From contig UBXG01000035.1 of NCBI GenBank assembly GCA_900469475.1, positions 1 to 64,000 on the forward strand: a stretch of DNA of 64,000 nt, given 5' to 3'. Position numbers and translations under genes: made by a program. The notes under the pieces were generated by a model that did not search any database, was not told the origin of the DNA, and saw only the letters and a list, made by a program, of their open reading frames with translations. Below are positions 44,311-53,303 of this stretch, piece after piece; position 1 is the stretch's first letter, and every line of letters begins with the position of its first letter. The DNA is from Hyphomicrobiales bacterium. GTDB lineage: Bacteria > Pseudomonadota > Alphaproteobacteria > Rhizobiales > Rhizobiaceae.

Positions 44311-45175
44311 GCAGCGCACCCTCCAGATTGGCGTTGTAGCCATCGATATCGGCCTGGTATTGTCGCAGATCGAAGCTGACCTCGCGGATCGGCGGAGCGA
44401 AGCGGCCTTTATCGACATCCTCGACCGCCTGGTCGTAGCCGTCGCGATTGATCGGCCGGAACTTCACGATGTCGCCGGGCCGGAAGAACACCATGAAATC
44501 ACGGAGATAGCTCGTCGATTGCGTAGGGTCGAAGATCGGCATCGGCGTGATGCCGAACATCTGGTACCCGCCTGCTCCGCGCACCGAATAGATGCAGCCG
44601 AAGCAGCCACCGTGTCCCACAGTCAGCCGCGGCGTATCGGTCCGCGGGCGCAGATATTTCGGCACCTCGATCTGCCGTTGCCGCTCTACCATCTGATACA
44701 TGAATGGGAGGCCGGCGACGAAGCCGACCATCGAGACGAACCAGGGCGAGCCGGCATGGGCCGAAATGAAATCCTCGACCGCATCGTAACCATTGATCCT
44801 GGCGGCATAGTCGAGATCGGTCCCCGTCGGCTCCTGATGCCGCTCGCGAAAACGCATCAGCGTCTCATGCGTCCAGGGATCATTGTAGAAAACAGGGATT
44901 TCGACGATGCGGGTCGTAATGATCGGCTCCGCCTTCTCGGCTGCGCCCTCGATCGCCCTTACCTCGCGCAAGAGATCGTCCGGCTTGATCAGGTCCGGAT
45001 CGAACTTGATCTGGAAGGAGGCGTTGGCCGGGCAGATTTCGGTGACGCCCTTGATGCCGCTTTCGCGCACCCCCTTGGCCATCGACAGGCTCTTGAAGAA
45101 GGCTTCGAGGGACATCTCGTCGCTGCATTCGACGAAGAGATGCTCGTCACCTCCGAACGTAAAACGAGCAGGCAT
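44300..45175 (-). CDS. pxpB: 5-oxoprolinase subunit PxpB
   Basis: 291 residues. It has RFTFGGDEHLFVECSDEMSLEAFFK and the cyclophilin-like core with GFVAGLPFMYQM, and VGHGGCFGCIYSVRGAGGYQMFGITPMPIFDP. It is longer than Escherichia PxpB at the N-terminus. It pairs with PxpC as the kinase/ATP-using half. Its ATG overlaps the biotin carboxylase stop by one base (TGATG), so translation is coupled. Confidence 0.88.
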   Translation of the reverse strand: MPARFTFGGDEHLFVECSDEMSLEAFFKSLSMAKGVRESGIKGVTEICPANASFQIKFDPDLIKPDDLLREVRAIEGAAEKAEPIITTRIVEIPVFYNDPWTHETLMRFRERHQEPTGTDLDYAARINGYDAVEDFISAHAGSPWFVSMVGFVAGLPFMYQMVERQRQIEVPKYLRPRTDTPRLTVGHGGCFGCIYSVRGAGGYQMFGITPMPIFDPTQSTSYLRDFMVFFRPGDIVKFRPINRDGYDQAVEDVDKGRFAPPIREVSFDLRQYQADIDGYNANLEGALHGH

Positions 45176-46560
45176 CAGGCAACCTCCGCCGATACGCCGT
45201 CAACCGCGGCAAAATCGGTCTCCAGCCAGGATTCGAGAAAACGCGTGTGGAATGCGCCCTTGCGCACGGATGGATCGCGGGCGAGAGCGAGGTGCAAAGG
45301 GATCGTCGTCGGCAAGCCTTCAATTGTCAGGTTGGAAAGAGCGCTGGCCAACCTGTCGAGGCAGGCATTGCGATCCTCGGCCCAGACGATCAGCTTGCCG
45401 AGCAGAGAGTCGTAGAAGGGCGGCACGGTATAGCCGGCGTAAAGCATCGTATCGAACCGAATGCCCTCGCCTTCCGGAACTGCAAGCCGCGTCACGGTGC
45501 CGGGCGTCGGCAGAAAGCCCTTGGCCGGATCCTCGGCATTGATGCGGCATTCGATGGCGTGACCGCGCGTGCGAATATCGGATTGCGACAGCGACAGGGA
45601 AGCGCCGCCGGCCACCTTGAACATCTCCCGCACCAGATCGATGCCGGTAATCATTTCGGTCACCGGGTGTTCGACCTGGATGCGGGTGTTCACTTCGATG
45701 AAGTAGAACTGCCTGCTATCCTCGTCGTAGAGATATTCGACGGTGCCCGCACCGCGATAACCGACTTCGGTGGCAAGCGCGACGGCACTGGCACAGAGAC
45801 GCCGCCTGATGTCATCCGGCAGAAGGAAGGCTTGTGCTTCCTCCCACACCTTCTGACGGCGACGCTGCAGCGAACATTCGCGCTCGAAGCAATGGACGAA
45901 ATTCCGTCCGTCGCCGAAAATCTGCACCTCGATATGCCGGGCGCGGGTAATGACCTTCTCCATGTAGAGGCCGCCATCGCCGAAAGCGACCGCCGCCTCG
46001 GCCGAGGCAAGTGGAAACTGCTCCCTGAGCTCGGCGAGCGACTGCACGATGCGAATGCCACGTCCACCGCCGCCGGCCGCCGCCTTGATCATAACGGGAA
46101 AGCCGATTCGCTCGGCAATCACCTCGGCGGCCGCAATGTCTGCCACGCGACCGTCACTTCCGGGAACGGTCGGAACACCGGCCCGTTTCGCAATCTCGCG
46201 GGCTGCCACCTTGTCGCCGAGCAATCGAATGGCCTCGCCACTCGGCCCGATAAAGATCATGCCCGCCGCCTCGACGGCATCGGCAAAATCTCCATTCTCG
46301 GACAGAAACCCGTATCCCGGATGGACGGCATCAACGCCGGCAGCCCGTGCAGCAGCGATGATGGCTTCGATGTTGAGGTAGGATTTCTTCGGGGCGGGCG
46401 AGCCGATATTGATCGCCTCATCCGCGAGCTTGACCGCAAGCATGTCAGCATCCGCGGCGCTATAGACCTGCACGCTACGAATGCCGAGCGCCTTGGCTGC
46501 CCTGATGATCCTGACAGCGATTTCGCCGCGATTGGCGATGAGGACCGAGCGGATCGTCAT
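45175..46560 (-). CDS. accC: Biotin carboxylase (AccC-type)
   Basis: 461 residues, the usual length. ATP-grasp enzyme: VLIANRGEIAVRIIRAAKALGI at the start, ATP loop KAAAGGGGRGIRI, HIEVQIFGDGRNFVHCFERECSLQRRRQK, and the active-site FIEVNTRIQVEHPVTE. It carboxylates biotin on the adjacent carrier with ATP and bicarbonate. Its place inside a pxp operon rather than with accB and accA/D suggests a dedicated role, not fatty-acid synthesis. Confidence 0.9.
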   Translation of the reverse strand: MTIRSVLIANRGEIAVRIIRAAKALGIRSVQVYSAADADMLAVKLADEAINIGSPAPKKSYLNIEAIIAAARAAGVDAVHPGYGFLSENGDFADAVEAAGMIFIGPSGEAIRLLGDKVAAREIAKRAGVPTVPGSDGRVADIAAAEVIAERIGFPVMIKAAAGGGGRGIRIVQSLAELREQFPLASAEAAVAFGDGGLYMEKVITRARHIEVQIFGDGRNFVHCFERECSLQRRRQKVWEEAQAFLLPDDIRRRLCASAVALATEVGYRGAGTVEYLYDEDSRQFYFIEVNTRIQVEHPVTEMITGIDLVREMFKVAGGASLSLSQSDIRTRGHAIECRINAEDPAKGFLPTPGTVTRLAVPEGEGIRFDTMLYAGYTVPPFYDSLLGKLIVWAEDRNACLDRLASALSNLTIEGLPTTIPLHLALARDPSVRKGAFHTRFLESWLETDFAAVDGVSAEVA

Positions 46561-46799
46561 GGATCCACCTCCGCGATGATTTGCCCGGCCATGACAGGCT
46601 CTTCATTGTCGACGAGGAAGGTGATGTTCTTGCCATCGAGCCCCGCCGGAATCTGCTGGAAGGTTTTCATGACCTCGATAAGGCCGATCGTATCACTGGC
46701 GGCAACGGCATCGCCATCAGCCTTGAAGGGCGGCGTGTCCGGAGAGGAAGCCCGGTAGAAGGTTCCCGGAAGGGGTGATCTGATCTCAAGCCTGCTCAT
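46557..46799 (-). CDS. Short biotin carboxyl carrier-type protein
   Basis: 80 residues, only the biotinyl domain. The biotinylation site is E-V-M-K-T with Lys45, where A-M-K-M is standard. IRSPLPGTFYRASSPDTPPF and PVMAGQIIAEVDP frame the domain. It lacks the long Ala/Pro linker of AccB. Overlaps the carboxylase by four bases and pxpA by 14. Carrier for the carboxylase next door. Confidence 0.87.
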   Translation of the reverse strand: MSRLEIRSPLPGTFYRASSPDTPPFKADGDAVAASDTIGLIEVMKTFQQIPAGLDGKNITFLVDNEEPVMAGQIIAEVDP

Positions 46800-47592
46800 G
46801 GGACCTCCGCGCTGCGTCGCTGTTCAAGATCTGTGAAACGGGTGCAATTTTTATGCCTTCGCCAATGAGGGCCTCGCGCATGTGGCGCACGATATCGAGC
46901 GCACCCAAAGTATCGGAATGAAAGCAGATGGAATCGAAGGTGATCGGAATATCCGCACCGTTGACGGTGCGAACGACGCCTTCGGTGCAGGCTCTCACGA
47001 CCTTGCGGGCAATTGCCTTGGGATCAGGGCGACCGACATCCCTGGTAAAGACGATCCAGCCCGTATCACCGTAGTCGCGATCGGCATAGAACTCGCGCAC
47101 GACAGGTTGGCCCGCCTCGTGCGCAGCAAGGCAGGTTGCCGAGCCATCCATGCAGAACACGAACATGTTCGGTGCGACGGTGCGCATATATTGGATGAAG
47201 ATCTGCGAGAGATCGACGTTCGCCGCCAATTCCATATAAAGAGCGCCATGCGGCTTTACATGCTGGACGGGCACGCCATGGCGTCTGGCAAATTCGCGTA
47301 GCGCACCGACCTGATAGATCAGATCGTTGACGATCTCGCGGCTGGTGCCGTTGATCTTGCGTCGTCCGAAGCCCTGGAGATCGTTATAGCCGGGATGAGC
47401 TCCCACGCCGACGCCGTGGGCGGCGGCCATCCGCACGGTCTCATCCATCAGATTGGGATCGCCGGCGTGAAACCCGGTGGCAATATTGGCCGAACTGATG
47501 AGCGAGATAAGCTCCTCGTCATGCGCATCGCCGATCCGCCACCGGCCGAAGGCCTCCCCCATGTCGCAATTGATGTCGACAGCTTCCTTCAA
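46786..47592 (-). CDS. pxpA: 5-oxoprolinase subunit PxpA (LamB/YcsF family)
   Basis: 268 residues. Hallmarks are VDINCDMGEAFGRW at the start, SANIATGFHAGDPNLMDETVRMAAAHGVGVGAHPGYNDLQGFGRR, HVKPHGALY and SICFHSDTLGA. It is the hydrolase half of the 5-oxoprolinase complex. The start is TTG 47592 with AAGG upstream. First gene of the operon, divergent from LysR at 47853. Confidence 0.9.
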   Translation of the reverse strand: MKEAVDINCDMGEAFGRWRIGDAHDEELISLISSANIATGFHAGDPNLMDETVRMAAAHGVGVGAHPGYNDLQGFGRRKINGTSREIVNDLIYQVGALREFARRHGVPVQHVKPHGALYMELAANVDLSQIFIQYMRTVAPNMFVFCMDGSATCLAAHEAGQPVVREFYADRDYGDTGWIVFTRDVGRPDPKAIARKVVRACTEGVVRTVNGADIPITFDSICFHSDTLGALDIVRHMREALIGEGIKIAPVSQILNSDAARRSHEQA

Positions 47593-47686
47593 AATGCCTT
47601 CCCTCGCACCTGCATCTCAATCGGGACCGATATGTGAACGCTAGAGGCAAAGGCTGCCGTTGAAAAATACAATTTTTAAAGCCATT

Positions 47687-47705
47687 ATATCTGATAAACT
47701 GATAT
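47687..47705. promoter_or_regulatory. LysR-type box ATATC-N9-GATAT
   Basis: ATATC (47687-47691) and GATAT (47701-47705) form an inverted repeat with the T-N11-A geometry of LysR sites, in the AT-rich gap between pxpA and the LysR gene. Confidence 0.6.
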
Positions 47706-47852
47706 CTATGCTTAAAATAGCATCAGAAAATATCTTGTAATATCAACTGTATATTAAAGTTGCGCACGGTTTTATCGAAAATCAGCTCGTTTTAGATCCA
47801 TGAGATCTGAATCGCAGCAGATGTTTTCAGATAAATAGATGGGAGGAACTTC

Positions 47853-48761
47853 ATGAGCTTGAGCCTGCGGCAGCTTCGCTACTTCGTCGCAACGGCGGAA
47901 TATGGACAAATCTCGCATGCGGCCGTTAGCCTCTCGATCTCCCAATCTGCCGTCACTGCGGCAATCAAGGATCTCGAACTCACGGTCGGCGTCTCTTTGT
48001 TCAACCGTACGCCACAGGGCATGGACCTGACGACAGCAGGCCGGCAATTCCTGTCCCATGCCTATGAGATCTTGGCGAAAGTCGACGAGGCGACCCATCT
48101 CAACCTCGTTAGCAGCGACATCGACGGCGAACTCGTCGTCGCAGCGACCTACACCGTCATCGGCTATTTCCTGCCGATGCATGTCGAGCGTATCCGCCGC
48201 CTCTATCCGAAGCTGAAAATCCAGCTCTACGAGGTCAATCGCGAGTCAATCGAGGAAGGCTTGCTGACCAATCGCTACGACATTTCGGTCTTGCTGACCT
48301 CGAACATCCTCAATCCGATGCTAATGACCGAAACGCTTCTAAGTTCGGTCAGGCGCCTCTGGCTGCCAGCCGGCCACGACCTGCAACGTCGCGACGGGAT
48401 AGGTCTGCGTGAAATCGCCGAAGAACCCTACATCATGCTGACGGTCGATGAGGCGGCGCATTCTTCGCTGCGCTACTGGAGCCAGAGTTCCTATCAGCCC
48501 AAGGTGCTTCTGAGGACCAGTTCGATCGAGGCTGTCAGGTCGATGGTGGCAAACGGCCTCGGCGTCGCCATCCTTTCGGACATGGTGCACCGCCCCTGGT
48601 CGCTCGAGGGAAGGCGCATCGAGACGGTCAACATACAGGACCCAGTTCCGCCTATGGATGTAGGACTCGCCTGGCGAGCCAATGTCGAGTTCAGCCCGCC
48701 CATGCTTGCCTTCCGCCGTTATTTCCAACAAGCCTACAGCCTGCCGGGTACGAACGCATAA
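47853..48761 (+). CDS. LysR-family regulator of the pxp operon
   Basis: 302 residues. The DNA-binding head (about 1-62) is LSLRQLRYFVATAEYGQISHAAVSLSISQSAVTAAIKDLELTVG; the effector domain follows with GELVVAATYTVIGYFLP. GGGAGGA precedes the ATG. Divergent from pxpA, so it probably activates the 5-oxoproline genes with an oxoproline-like ligand. Confidence 0.88.
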   Translation: MSLSLRQLRYFVATAEYGQISHAAVSLSISQSAVTAAIKDLELTVGVSLFNRTPQGMDLTTAGRQFLSHAYEILAKVDEATHLNLVSSDIDGELVVAATYTVIGYFLPMHVERIRRLYPKLKIQLYEVNRESIEEGLLTNRYDISVLLTSNILNPMLMTETLLSSVRRLWLPAGHDLQRRDGIGLREIAEEPYIMLTVDEAAHSSLRYWSQSSYQPKVLLRTSSIEAVRSMVANGLGVAILSDMVHRPWSLEGRRIETVNIQDPVPPMDVGLAWRANVEFSPPMLAFRRYFQQAYSLPGTNA

Positions 48762-48855
48762 ATACCTGGCAGGTAAAACCAATGCAGCGCAAGGAGTACC
48801 GCGACCTTTGAAGAAGCGAAACAAATTGGCTGTTATCAGGACAGAGAACATCTGT

Positions 48856-48890
48856 GCTCTTGGAAGGAGTCGAACCATCGATCCGGCCGC
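48856..48890 (-). repeat. tRNA T-arm-like element, copy 5
   Basis: Minus-strand reading: GATGGTTCGACTCCTTC is a T-arm with four of five stem pairs, followed by CAAGAGC. It lies in the gap between the LysR gene and the DUF72 gene and is among the best-preserved copies. Confidence 0.42.
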
Positions 48891-48927
48891 CCGATTTGCA
48901 ATTATGATGCGCAAAAGTCTGAACACT

Positions 48928-49671
48928 TTAGCTTCCACCGCAGGTCGCCGCATCCGAACATCCTGCGGGCCGCCGCGCAGATTGCAAAACCTGCATCGCC
49001 AGCGCGTTTTCGATTGCGGCTCCGGAAGCGGTATTGTCGAACACGCACCAGCCGTCCGGCGCCAAAAGTTTCGAAAACGATCGCATCTCCTCATCTGCAT
49101 AGCTCGAGTAGTAGATTTTAGGTTTACCGTGGAGACGAACGTATCGCGGCACCGTGTCGAAATCCTCTGCCTGCCACACCGGCGCAGGATCGGCGAGAAC
49201 CCGGTCAATTGCAAAGCTTTTGATCAGATCCAATGCCTCGGCCGATGCCCAGCTCTTATGCCTTACCTCGATGACAATCGGTCCCTTATCGGCGTTCCGC
49301 ATCGCCTTAAACGTCGTCTCGAACTCATCAGCGTCGAACGCCAGCGACGGTGGCAGCTGGCAGAGCAGCGGACCACGTTTTTCTCCAAGGGGCGCGATCT
49401 CATCGAGAAATGTCTGGAACGGCTGGGCGATGTCTTTCATCGCTCGAGTATGGGTAATCTCTTTGGGGATCTTTACCGCAAACCGGAAATTCTTGGGAAC
49501 GGTTTCGGTCCAGCGTGCAAAAGTTGATGTTTTGTGATGGCGATAAAAGGTGGAATTGATCTCGACGCCATCGAACACCGAAGCGTATCGAGTCAACGCA
49601 CTTCCCTCCTGTGCAAACCGGCCGGCTACCTTTTTTGGAATGGACCAGGCCGCAGTGGCAATGATCGGCAA
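48928..49671 (-). CDS. DUF72 family protein
   Basis: 247 residues in a TIM-barrel-like family. FDGVEINSTFYRHHKTSTFARWTETVPKNFRFAVKIPKEITH is the DUF72 core; VIEVRHKSWAS and YVRLHGKPKIYYSSY follow. The start is TTG 49671 behind GGAGGA; no ATG is well placed. Function of the family is unknown. The C-terminus is cysteine-bearing and lies close to tRNA-like copy 5. Confidence 0.83.
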   Translation of the reverse strand: MPIIATAAWSIPKKVAGRFAQEGSALTRYASVFDGVEINSTFYRHHKTSTFARWTETVPKNFRFAVKIPKEITHTRAMKDIAQPFQTFLDEIAPLGEKRGPLLCQLPPSLAFDADEFETTFKAMRNADKGPIVIEVRHKSWASAEALDLIKSFAIDRVLADPAPVWQAEDFDTVPRYVRLHGKPKIYYSSYADEEMRSFSKLLAPDGWCVFDNTASGAAIENALAMQVLQSARRPAGCSDAATCGGS

Positions 49672-50114
49672 ATCGACTTCCTCCGAGCTTTTGGGCGCTC
49701 GAACGAAACGAGGGAGCCAATGGCAGAGTTCCGGCCGCCATTAGGCAACGTCGCGAACCACAATGCTATCCAGAACATTTTAAGCTGACGTGCCACCCAG
49801 TAATTTAGCCTTATCTTGGTCAGACAAAGTGCTATTTTGCAGCATGCCCTTGACGAGATCGGCAATGGCTGGTGTCAGCAGCGCAGAGGTTGCAGCGCCA
49901 GCAGCCCCTTGAACGCACCCTCCCAGCCATTGACGACGCCGAGAATACCGGCACCGATCATGCGCAGCAGCACGCGGCCGGCTCCGCCCTCCCTCCAACG
50001 TTGGTCGACACCACAACGGACGCTCAGCGAGCGCGATCCTGTTCGGCACTCGTCAACAATACGCCTTCTACCGCGGTTTGAATGGTTGCAAATATAGCGG
50101 AGCCTTGGGATCGA
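49672..50114. other. Gap holding a decayed coding fragment
   Basis: About 440 bases between the DUF72 gene and the SDR gene. The only content seen is the broken minus-strand fragment at about 49790-50020. Confidence 0.4.
49790..50020 (-). pseudogene. Decayed coding fragment, origin unclear
   Basis: In one minus-strand frame the sequence reads RVLLRMIGAGILGVVNGWEG, then GAFKGLL, and after a frame change GAATSALLTPAIADLVKGML and STLSDQDKAKLLGG. This protein-like, glycine- and alanine-rich text suggests the tail of a large secreted or hemagglutinin-type protein with at least one frameshift. No start is visible. Confidence 0.3.
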
Positions 50115-50888
50115 TCAGATCCGGGCGCCACCCGTCGCGTCAATCATCTGGCCCGTCGTCCAACGCGCATCGTTGGATGCGAGGAAGGCGATGACATCGG
50201 CGACGTCCTCCGCCTTTCCGACACGTGAGAAGACTGAGAGAGCCTCGGCGCCGGCGCGTGCATCCGGCGAAGCCAGCCATTCGGCATTCATGTCCGTCTC
50301 CGTCACACCCGGCAGCACGGCATTGACCGTTATCCCGCGAGCGGCAAATTCCGGTGCCAGCGCCAGCGTCAATGTCTCCAGCGCCCCCTTGGAAGCCGCA
50401 TAGGCGGGATGCGTCGGCGCCGCGATCCGCGTAAACCCGGTCGAGACATTGATGATGCGGCCGTTATCACGGATGGCGTCCGCCACGGCCTGGATCAGGA
50501 AGAACGGCGCCTTATAGTTGATCGTCATTACCTCGTCGAAATCAGCTTCGCTCGTCTGCTTCAGAGGCAATGCTGGCGCGATACCGGCATTGTTCACCAG
50601 AATGTCGAGAGAGGATGAGCTCGTCTCAGTACGCACGGCTTCGCTGAACTGCGCCCAGAGGCTGTCGGCCGCGTCCTTGCCCTGTCTGAGATCGGCCTTC
50701 ACAGCGACGGCCTTGACGCCGAGCGCTTCAACGTCGCGTATCGTGGCATTGGCCGCGTCCGCATTGGCGGTGTAGTGCACGCCGATCAGCGCGGCACCTT
50801 CCCTCGCAAAAGCGAGGGCGGTCGCCCGACCGATGCCGCGCGAACTTCCAGTGATGAGGGCTATTTTGTCTGCGAGTCGTTTGGACAT
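50115..50888 (-). CDS. SDR-family oxidoreductase
   Basis: 257 residues. TGSSRGIGRATALAF near 14, NNAGIAP near 96, catalytic Ser in NVSTGFTRI and Tyr-Lys in AYAASKGAL, and a Rossmann fold throughout. FabG-like, substrate unknown. GGAG precedes the ATG. Divergent from the TetR repressor, with one of two matched operators 22 bases upstream of its start, so it is the repressor's main target. Confidence 0.88.
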   Translation of the reverse strand: MSKRLADKIALITGSSRGIGRATALAFAREGAALIGVHYTANADAANATIRDVEALGVKAVAVKADLRQGKDAADSLWAQFSEAVRTETSSSSLDILVNNAGIAPALPLKQTSEADFDEVMTINYKAPFFLIQAVADAIRDNGRIINVSTGFTRIAAPTHPAYAASKGALETLTLALAPEFAARGITVNAVLPGVTETDMNAEWLASPDARAGAEALSVFSRVGKAEDVADVIAFLASNDARWTTGQMIDATGGARI

Positions 50889-50910
50889 TGATCACTCCGT
50901 TGCCAAAATA

Positions 50911-50973
50911 AATAGTGATCCCTACAATAAGAAACGAAATGCATCTGTCAACAATTTAATAGGGATCACTATT
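50911..50973. promoter_or_regulatory. Paired TetR operators, AATAGTGATCCCTA and its inverse
   Basis: AATAGTGATCCCTA at 50911-50924 and its exact reverse complement at 50960-50973 face each other across 35 bases. The right copy ends three bases before the TetR start codon. These are very probably the repressor's binding sites on the divergent promoters. Confidence 0.75.
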
Positions 50974-50976
50974 TTA

Positions 50977-51594
50977 ATGGATCAACAAGCCCGCAAGCGT
51001 GGCAGACCACGCGTGCTCGATCGCGACGTCGGGCTCGATATCGCGGCACGGCTGTTCTGGGAGCACGGTTACGAAGGAACATCGACCGCCGATCTCACGA
51101 AAGCCATGGGGATCAATCCGCCGACGCTTTATTCGATGTTCGGCTCAAAGGAAGAATTGTACCGCCAGGCGCTCGACTTCAGCATTGCCCGGGAGACCAA
51201 CCGTCGATCGGAAATCCTGCAATCTGATCTTCCAGTCTATGAGGCTTTGAGCCGTTACCTTTACGATATCGCCGATGGTGACACGCAGCCGGACAAGCCA
51301 CGAGGTTGCATGGTCTCGACCGCTGTCCTGCAGCATGCGGAAGAGAATGCATCCGTGGCGCGAATGACGGCGGCACTGCGCGAGACGTCGATGCAGACCC
51401 TCAAAGCCCGCTTCGACCGGGCCGTCGAGGAGGGCGAGCTACCCGCACATACAGATACCGATACCCTCGCGCGCTTCTATGGTGCAATCATCCAGGGCAT
51501 GTCCGCTCAGGCTTGCGACGGCGCCTGCAATGCCCTGCTGAAACGGCTGATCGACGTTGCACTCACGGCCTGGCCCGGGAAGCGTGGCACCTGA
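50977..51594 (+). CDS. TetR/AcrR-family repressor
   Basis: 205 residues. The head (about 8-60) has GRPRVLDRDVGLDIAARLFWEHGYEGTSTADLTKAMGINPPTLYSMFGSKEELY. The ligand core has RGCMVSTAVLQHAEEN. There is no ribosome site before ATG 50977, and the operator ends three bases upstream, which suggests a leaderless transcript. Divergent from the SDR gene. Confidence 0.88.
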   Translation: MDQQARKRGRPRVLDRDVGLDIAARLFWEHGYEGTSTADLTKAMGINPPTLYSMFGSKEELYRQALDFSIARETNRRSEILQSDLPVYEALSRYLYDIADGDTQPDKPRGCMVSTAVLQHAEENASVARMTAALRETSMQTLKARFDRAVEEGELPAHTDTDTLARFYGAIIQGMSAQACDGACNALLKRLIDVALTAWPGKRGT

Positions 51595-51983
51595 AGGGAA
51601 CCGATAGACACGCCCCTTATGCTGCCGCAAGTAGAGAACTTTATTGCGGCCGGCCTTGGGCGCCTTGAAGGGATAAGAACCGCAAATCTACGCCTTAGAT
51701 TCGCTAAGAGATTGATAGTCCGATTGCTTCTTACGTGAAGGACTGGCTGGTGGTTAACTTTCCTATTATGGAGTGAGGTGCGACAAGCAGCAGTTCCATC
51801 AGGATATTAGCCTTCACGAGCGCGAACCCGCGTAGCTCGATTTATGTCTGCTGAACTTTGCGAATGCCCGCTGCCTCAAGAAGATCGGTTTTAGTGACGC
51901 AATGGCACATAAAATCGAAATTGCTATTGAGCGGGTGACGAAATTAACTCGACCCCTGAAATCAAACCAATAAGGGGATCAAA
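51595..51983. other. Promoter region of the sugar ABC operon, with tRNA-like copy 6
   Basis: About 390 bases without a gene. tRNA T-arm-like copy 6 is at 51662-51696. AGGGGA at 51972-51977 is the ribosome site of the binding protein. I see no clear promoter consensus. Confidence 0.45.
51662..51696 (-). repeat. tRNA T-arm-like element, copy 6
   Basis: The most diverged copy. Minus-strand reading has GCGGTTCTTATCC in the T-loop position and TTCAAGGC after it. Listed because its layout matches the others. Confidence 0.25.
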
Positions 51984-53216
51984 ATGGGAATGAAACTGTC
52001 ACTGGCCGGCGCAAGTACAGCAATTGCGCTCCTGCTTTCGAACCAGGCCTTCGCGCAGACTGCTGAAGTCATGCACTATTGGACAAGCGGAAGCGAGGCC
52101 GCCGCCATCAAAGTCATCGCCGATGATGTCGCCAAGAAGGGCGGCACCTGGAAGGACAGCCCGGTTACCGGCTATGAAGCCGCACGCGCCGCTGTTCTCA
52201 GCCGTCTCGCTGGTGGTGACGCACCAACTTCGATGGTCGTCGATCTCGGCGAAATCAAGCCGCTGGTCGAACAAGGCGTCCTCGCTCCGATCGACAATAT
52301 AGCCTCCACCAAGGGCTGGCAGACATTCCTTCCTAAGCTAGTCGTCGATAAGGCAAGCGTTGACGGTCACCTTTACGCCGTTCCGATCGATATCGGCACT
52401 GCTAACTGGATGTGGTATTCCACGAAGGTGCTGGACGATGTCGGCGTCAAGCCGCCGGCGACCTGGGACGAGTTCTTTGCCGCGGCGGATAAGATCAAGG
52501 CCAAGGGCTACATCCCTCTCGCTTTTGGTGGCCAGGCCTGGCAGGAGGCCCTCGTCTTCCGCTCGATCATGATCGCGACCGGCGGCAACAAGTTTTACAC
52601 GGATGTCTACACCAAGCATGACGTTGATGCCGCCGGCGGTCCGCTGATGGTAAAATCCTTCGAGACTTTCGGTAAGTTGCGCGGCTATGTCGATGACGGC
52701 AACACCAACCGAAACTGGAACGACGCCACCAACATGGTGATCACCGGCAAGGCCGCGATGCAGATCATGGGCGACTGGGCCAAGGGCGAATTCCAGGCCG
52801 CCAAGATGACGCCCGGCAAGGAATACGGATGCGAACTCGCGCCGGGTACCAACGGCGTACTGAACATCGTTTCCGACACCTTCGTCTTCCCGGCCGGCGA
52901 CAAGCCGGAACAGGTCGCGGCTCGCAAGCTGCTGGTCGACGTGATGATCGATCCCGAAACCCAGGTCGCCTTCAACTCCATCAAGGGCGCCCTGCCCCCG
53001 CGCCTCGACGTAAACCTCAAGGATGCGGACATCTGCACCCAGAAGGCAGCGGGTCTGCTCAAGGACCCGAACGCGCTTGCCCCGAACGCTGAGCTTTCGT
53101 TCAGCAGCGAGACCGTTGGCGCCATCAAGGATCTGGTAACCCAGTTCTGGAGCAACCCGTCCATGACGCCTGCCGACGCTGCAAAGCAGTATGCCGATAT
53201 CGTTGCGCGGAACTAA
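51984..53216 (+). CDS. Sugar ABC transporter substrate-binding protein
   Basis: 410 residues. The signal peptide ends at AFAQ (about residue 25). The mature part starts AEVMHYWTSGSEAAAIKVIADDVAKKGGTWKD and has IDIGTANWMWYSTKVLDDVGVKPPATWDEFF and INGDWAKGEF-like MGDWAKGEFQAAKM, typical of glucose/oligosaccharide-binding proteins of cluster 1. AGGGGA precedes the ATG. First gene of a four-gene operon; the neighbouring beta-glucosidase suggests a beta-glucoside or its glucose. Confidence 0.9.
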   Translation: MGMKLSLAGASTAIALLLSNQAFAQTAEVMHYWTSGSEAAAIKVIADDVAKKGGTWKDSPVTGYEAARAAVLSRLAGGDAPTSMVVDLGEIKPLVEQGVLAPIDNIASTKGWQTFLPKLVVDKASVDGHLYAVPIDIGTANWMWYSTKVLDDVGVKPPATWDEFFAAADKIKAKGYIPLAFGGQAWQEALVFRSIMIATGGNKFYTDVYTKHDVDAAGGPLMVKSFETFGKLRGYVDDGNTNRNWNDATNMVITGKAAMQIMGDWAKGEFQAAKMTPGKEYGCELAPGTNGVLNIVSDTFVFPAGDKPEQVAARKLLVDVMIDPETQVAFNSIKGALPPRLDVNLKDADICTQKAAGLLKDPNALAPNAELSFSSETVGAIKDLVTQFWSNPSMTPADAAKQYADIVARN

Positions 53217-53235
53217 GTTCTGCCGCTAGTCTCCG

Positions 53236-53266
53236 CTGCCCCGGCACGATTGCCGGGGCAGTTTTT
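53236..53266 (+). terminator. Intrinsic terminator/attenuator after the binding-protein gene
   Basis: CTGCCCCGGC (53236-53245), a 6-base loop and GCCGGGGCAG (53252-53261) form a perfect 10-pair stem followed by TTTTT. Read-through would give the permeases at lower level than the binding protein. Confidence 0.85.
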
Positions 53267-53303
53267 GTAAACGAGTTGCGATGTCGACCAACGGGGGCGA
53301 GCA

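Noticed and set aside
45247..46758. 503-codon open frame on the plus strand across the biotin carboxylase and carrier genes
   Set aside because: It is antisense to well-conserved coding sequence and reads as low-complexity, His/Asp-rich text; an effect of GC-rich codon use.
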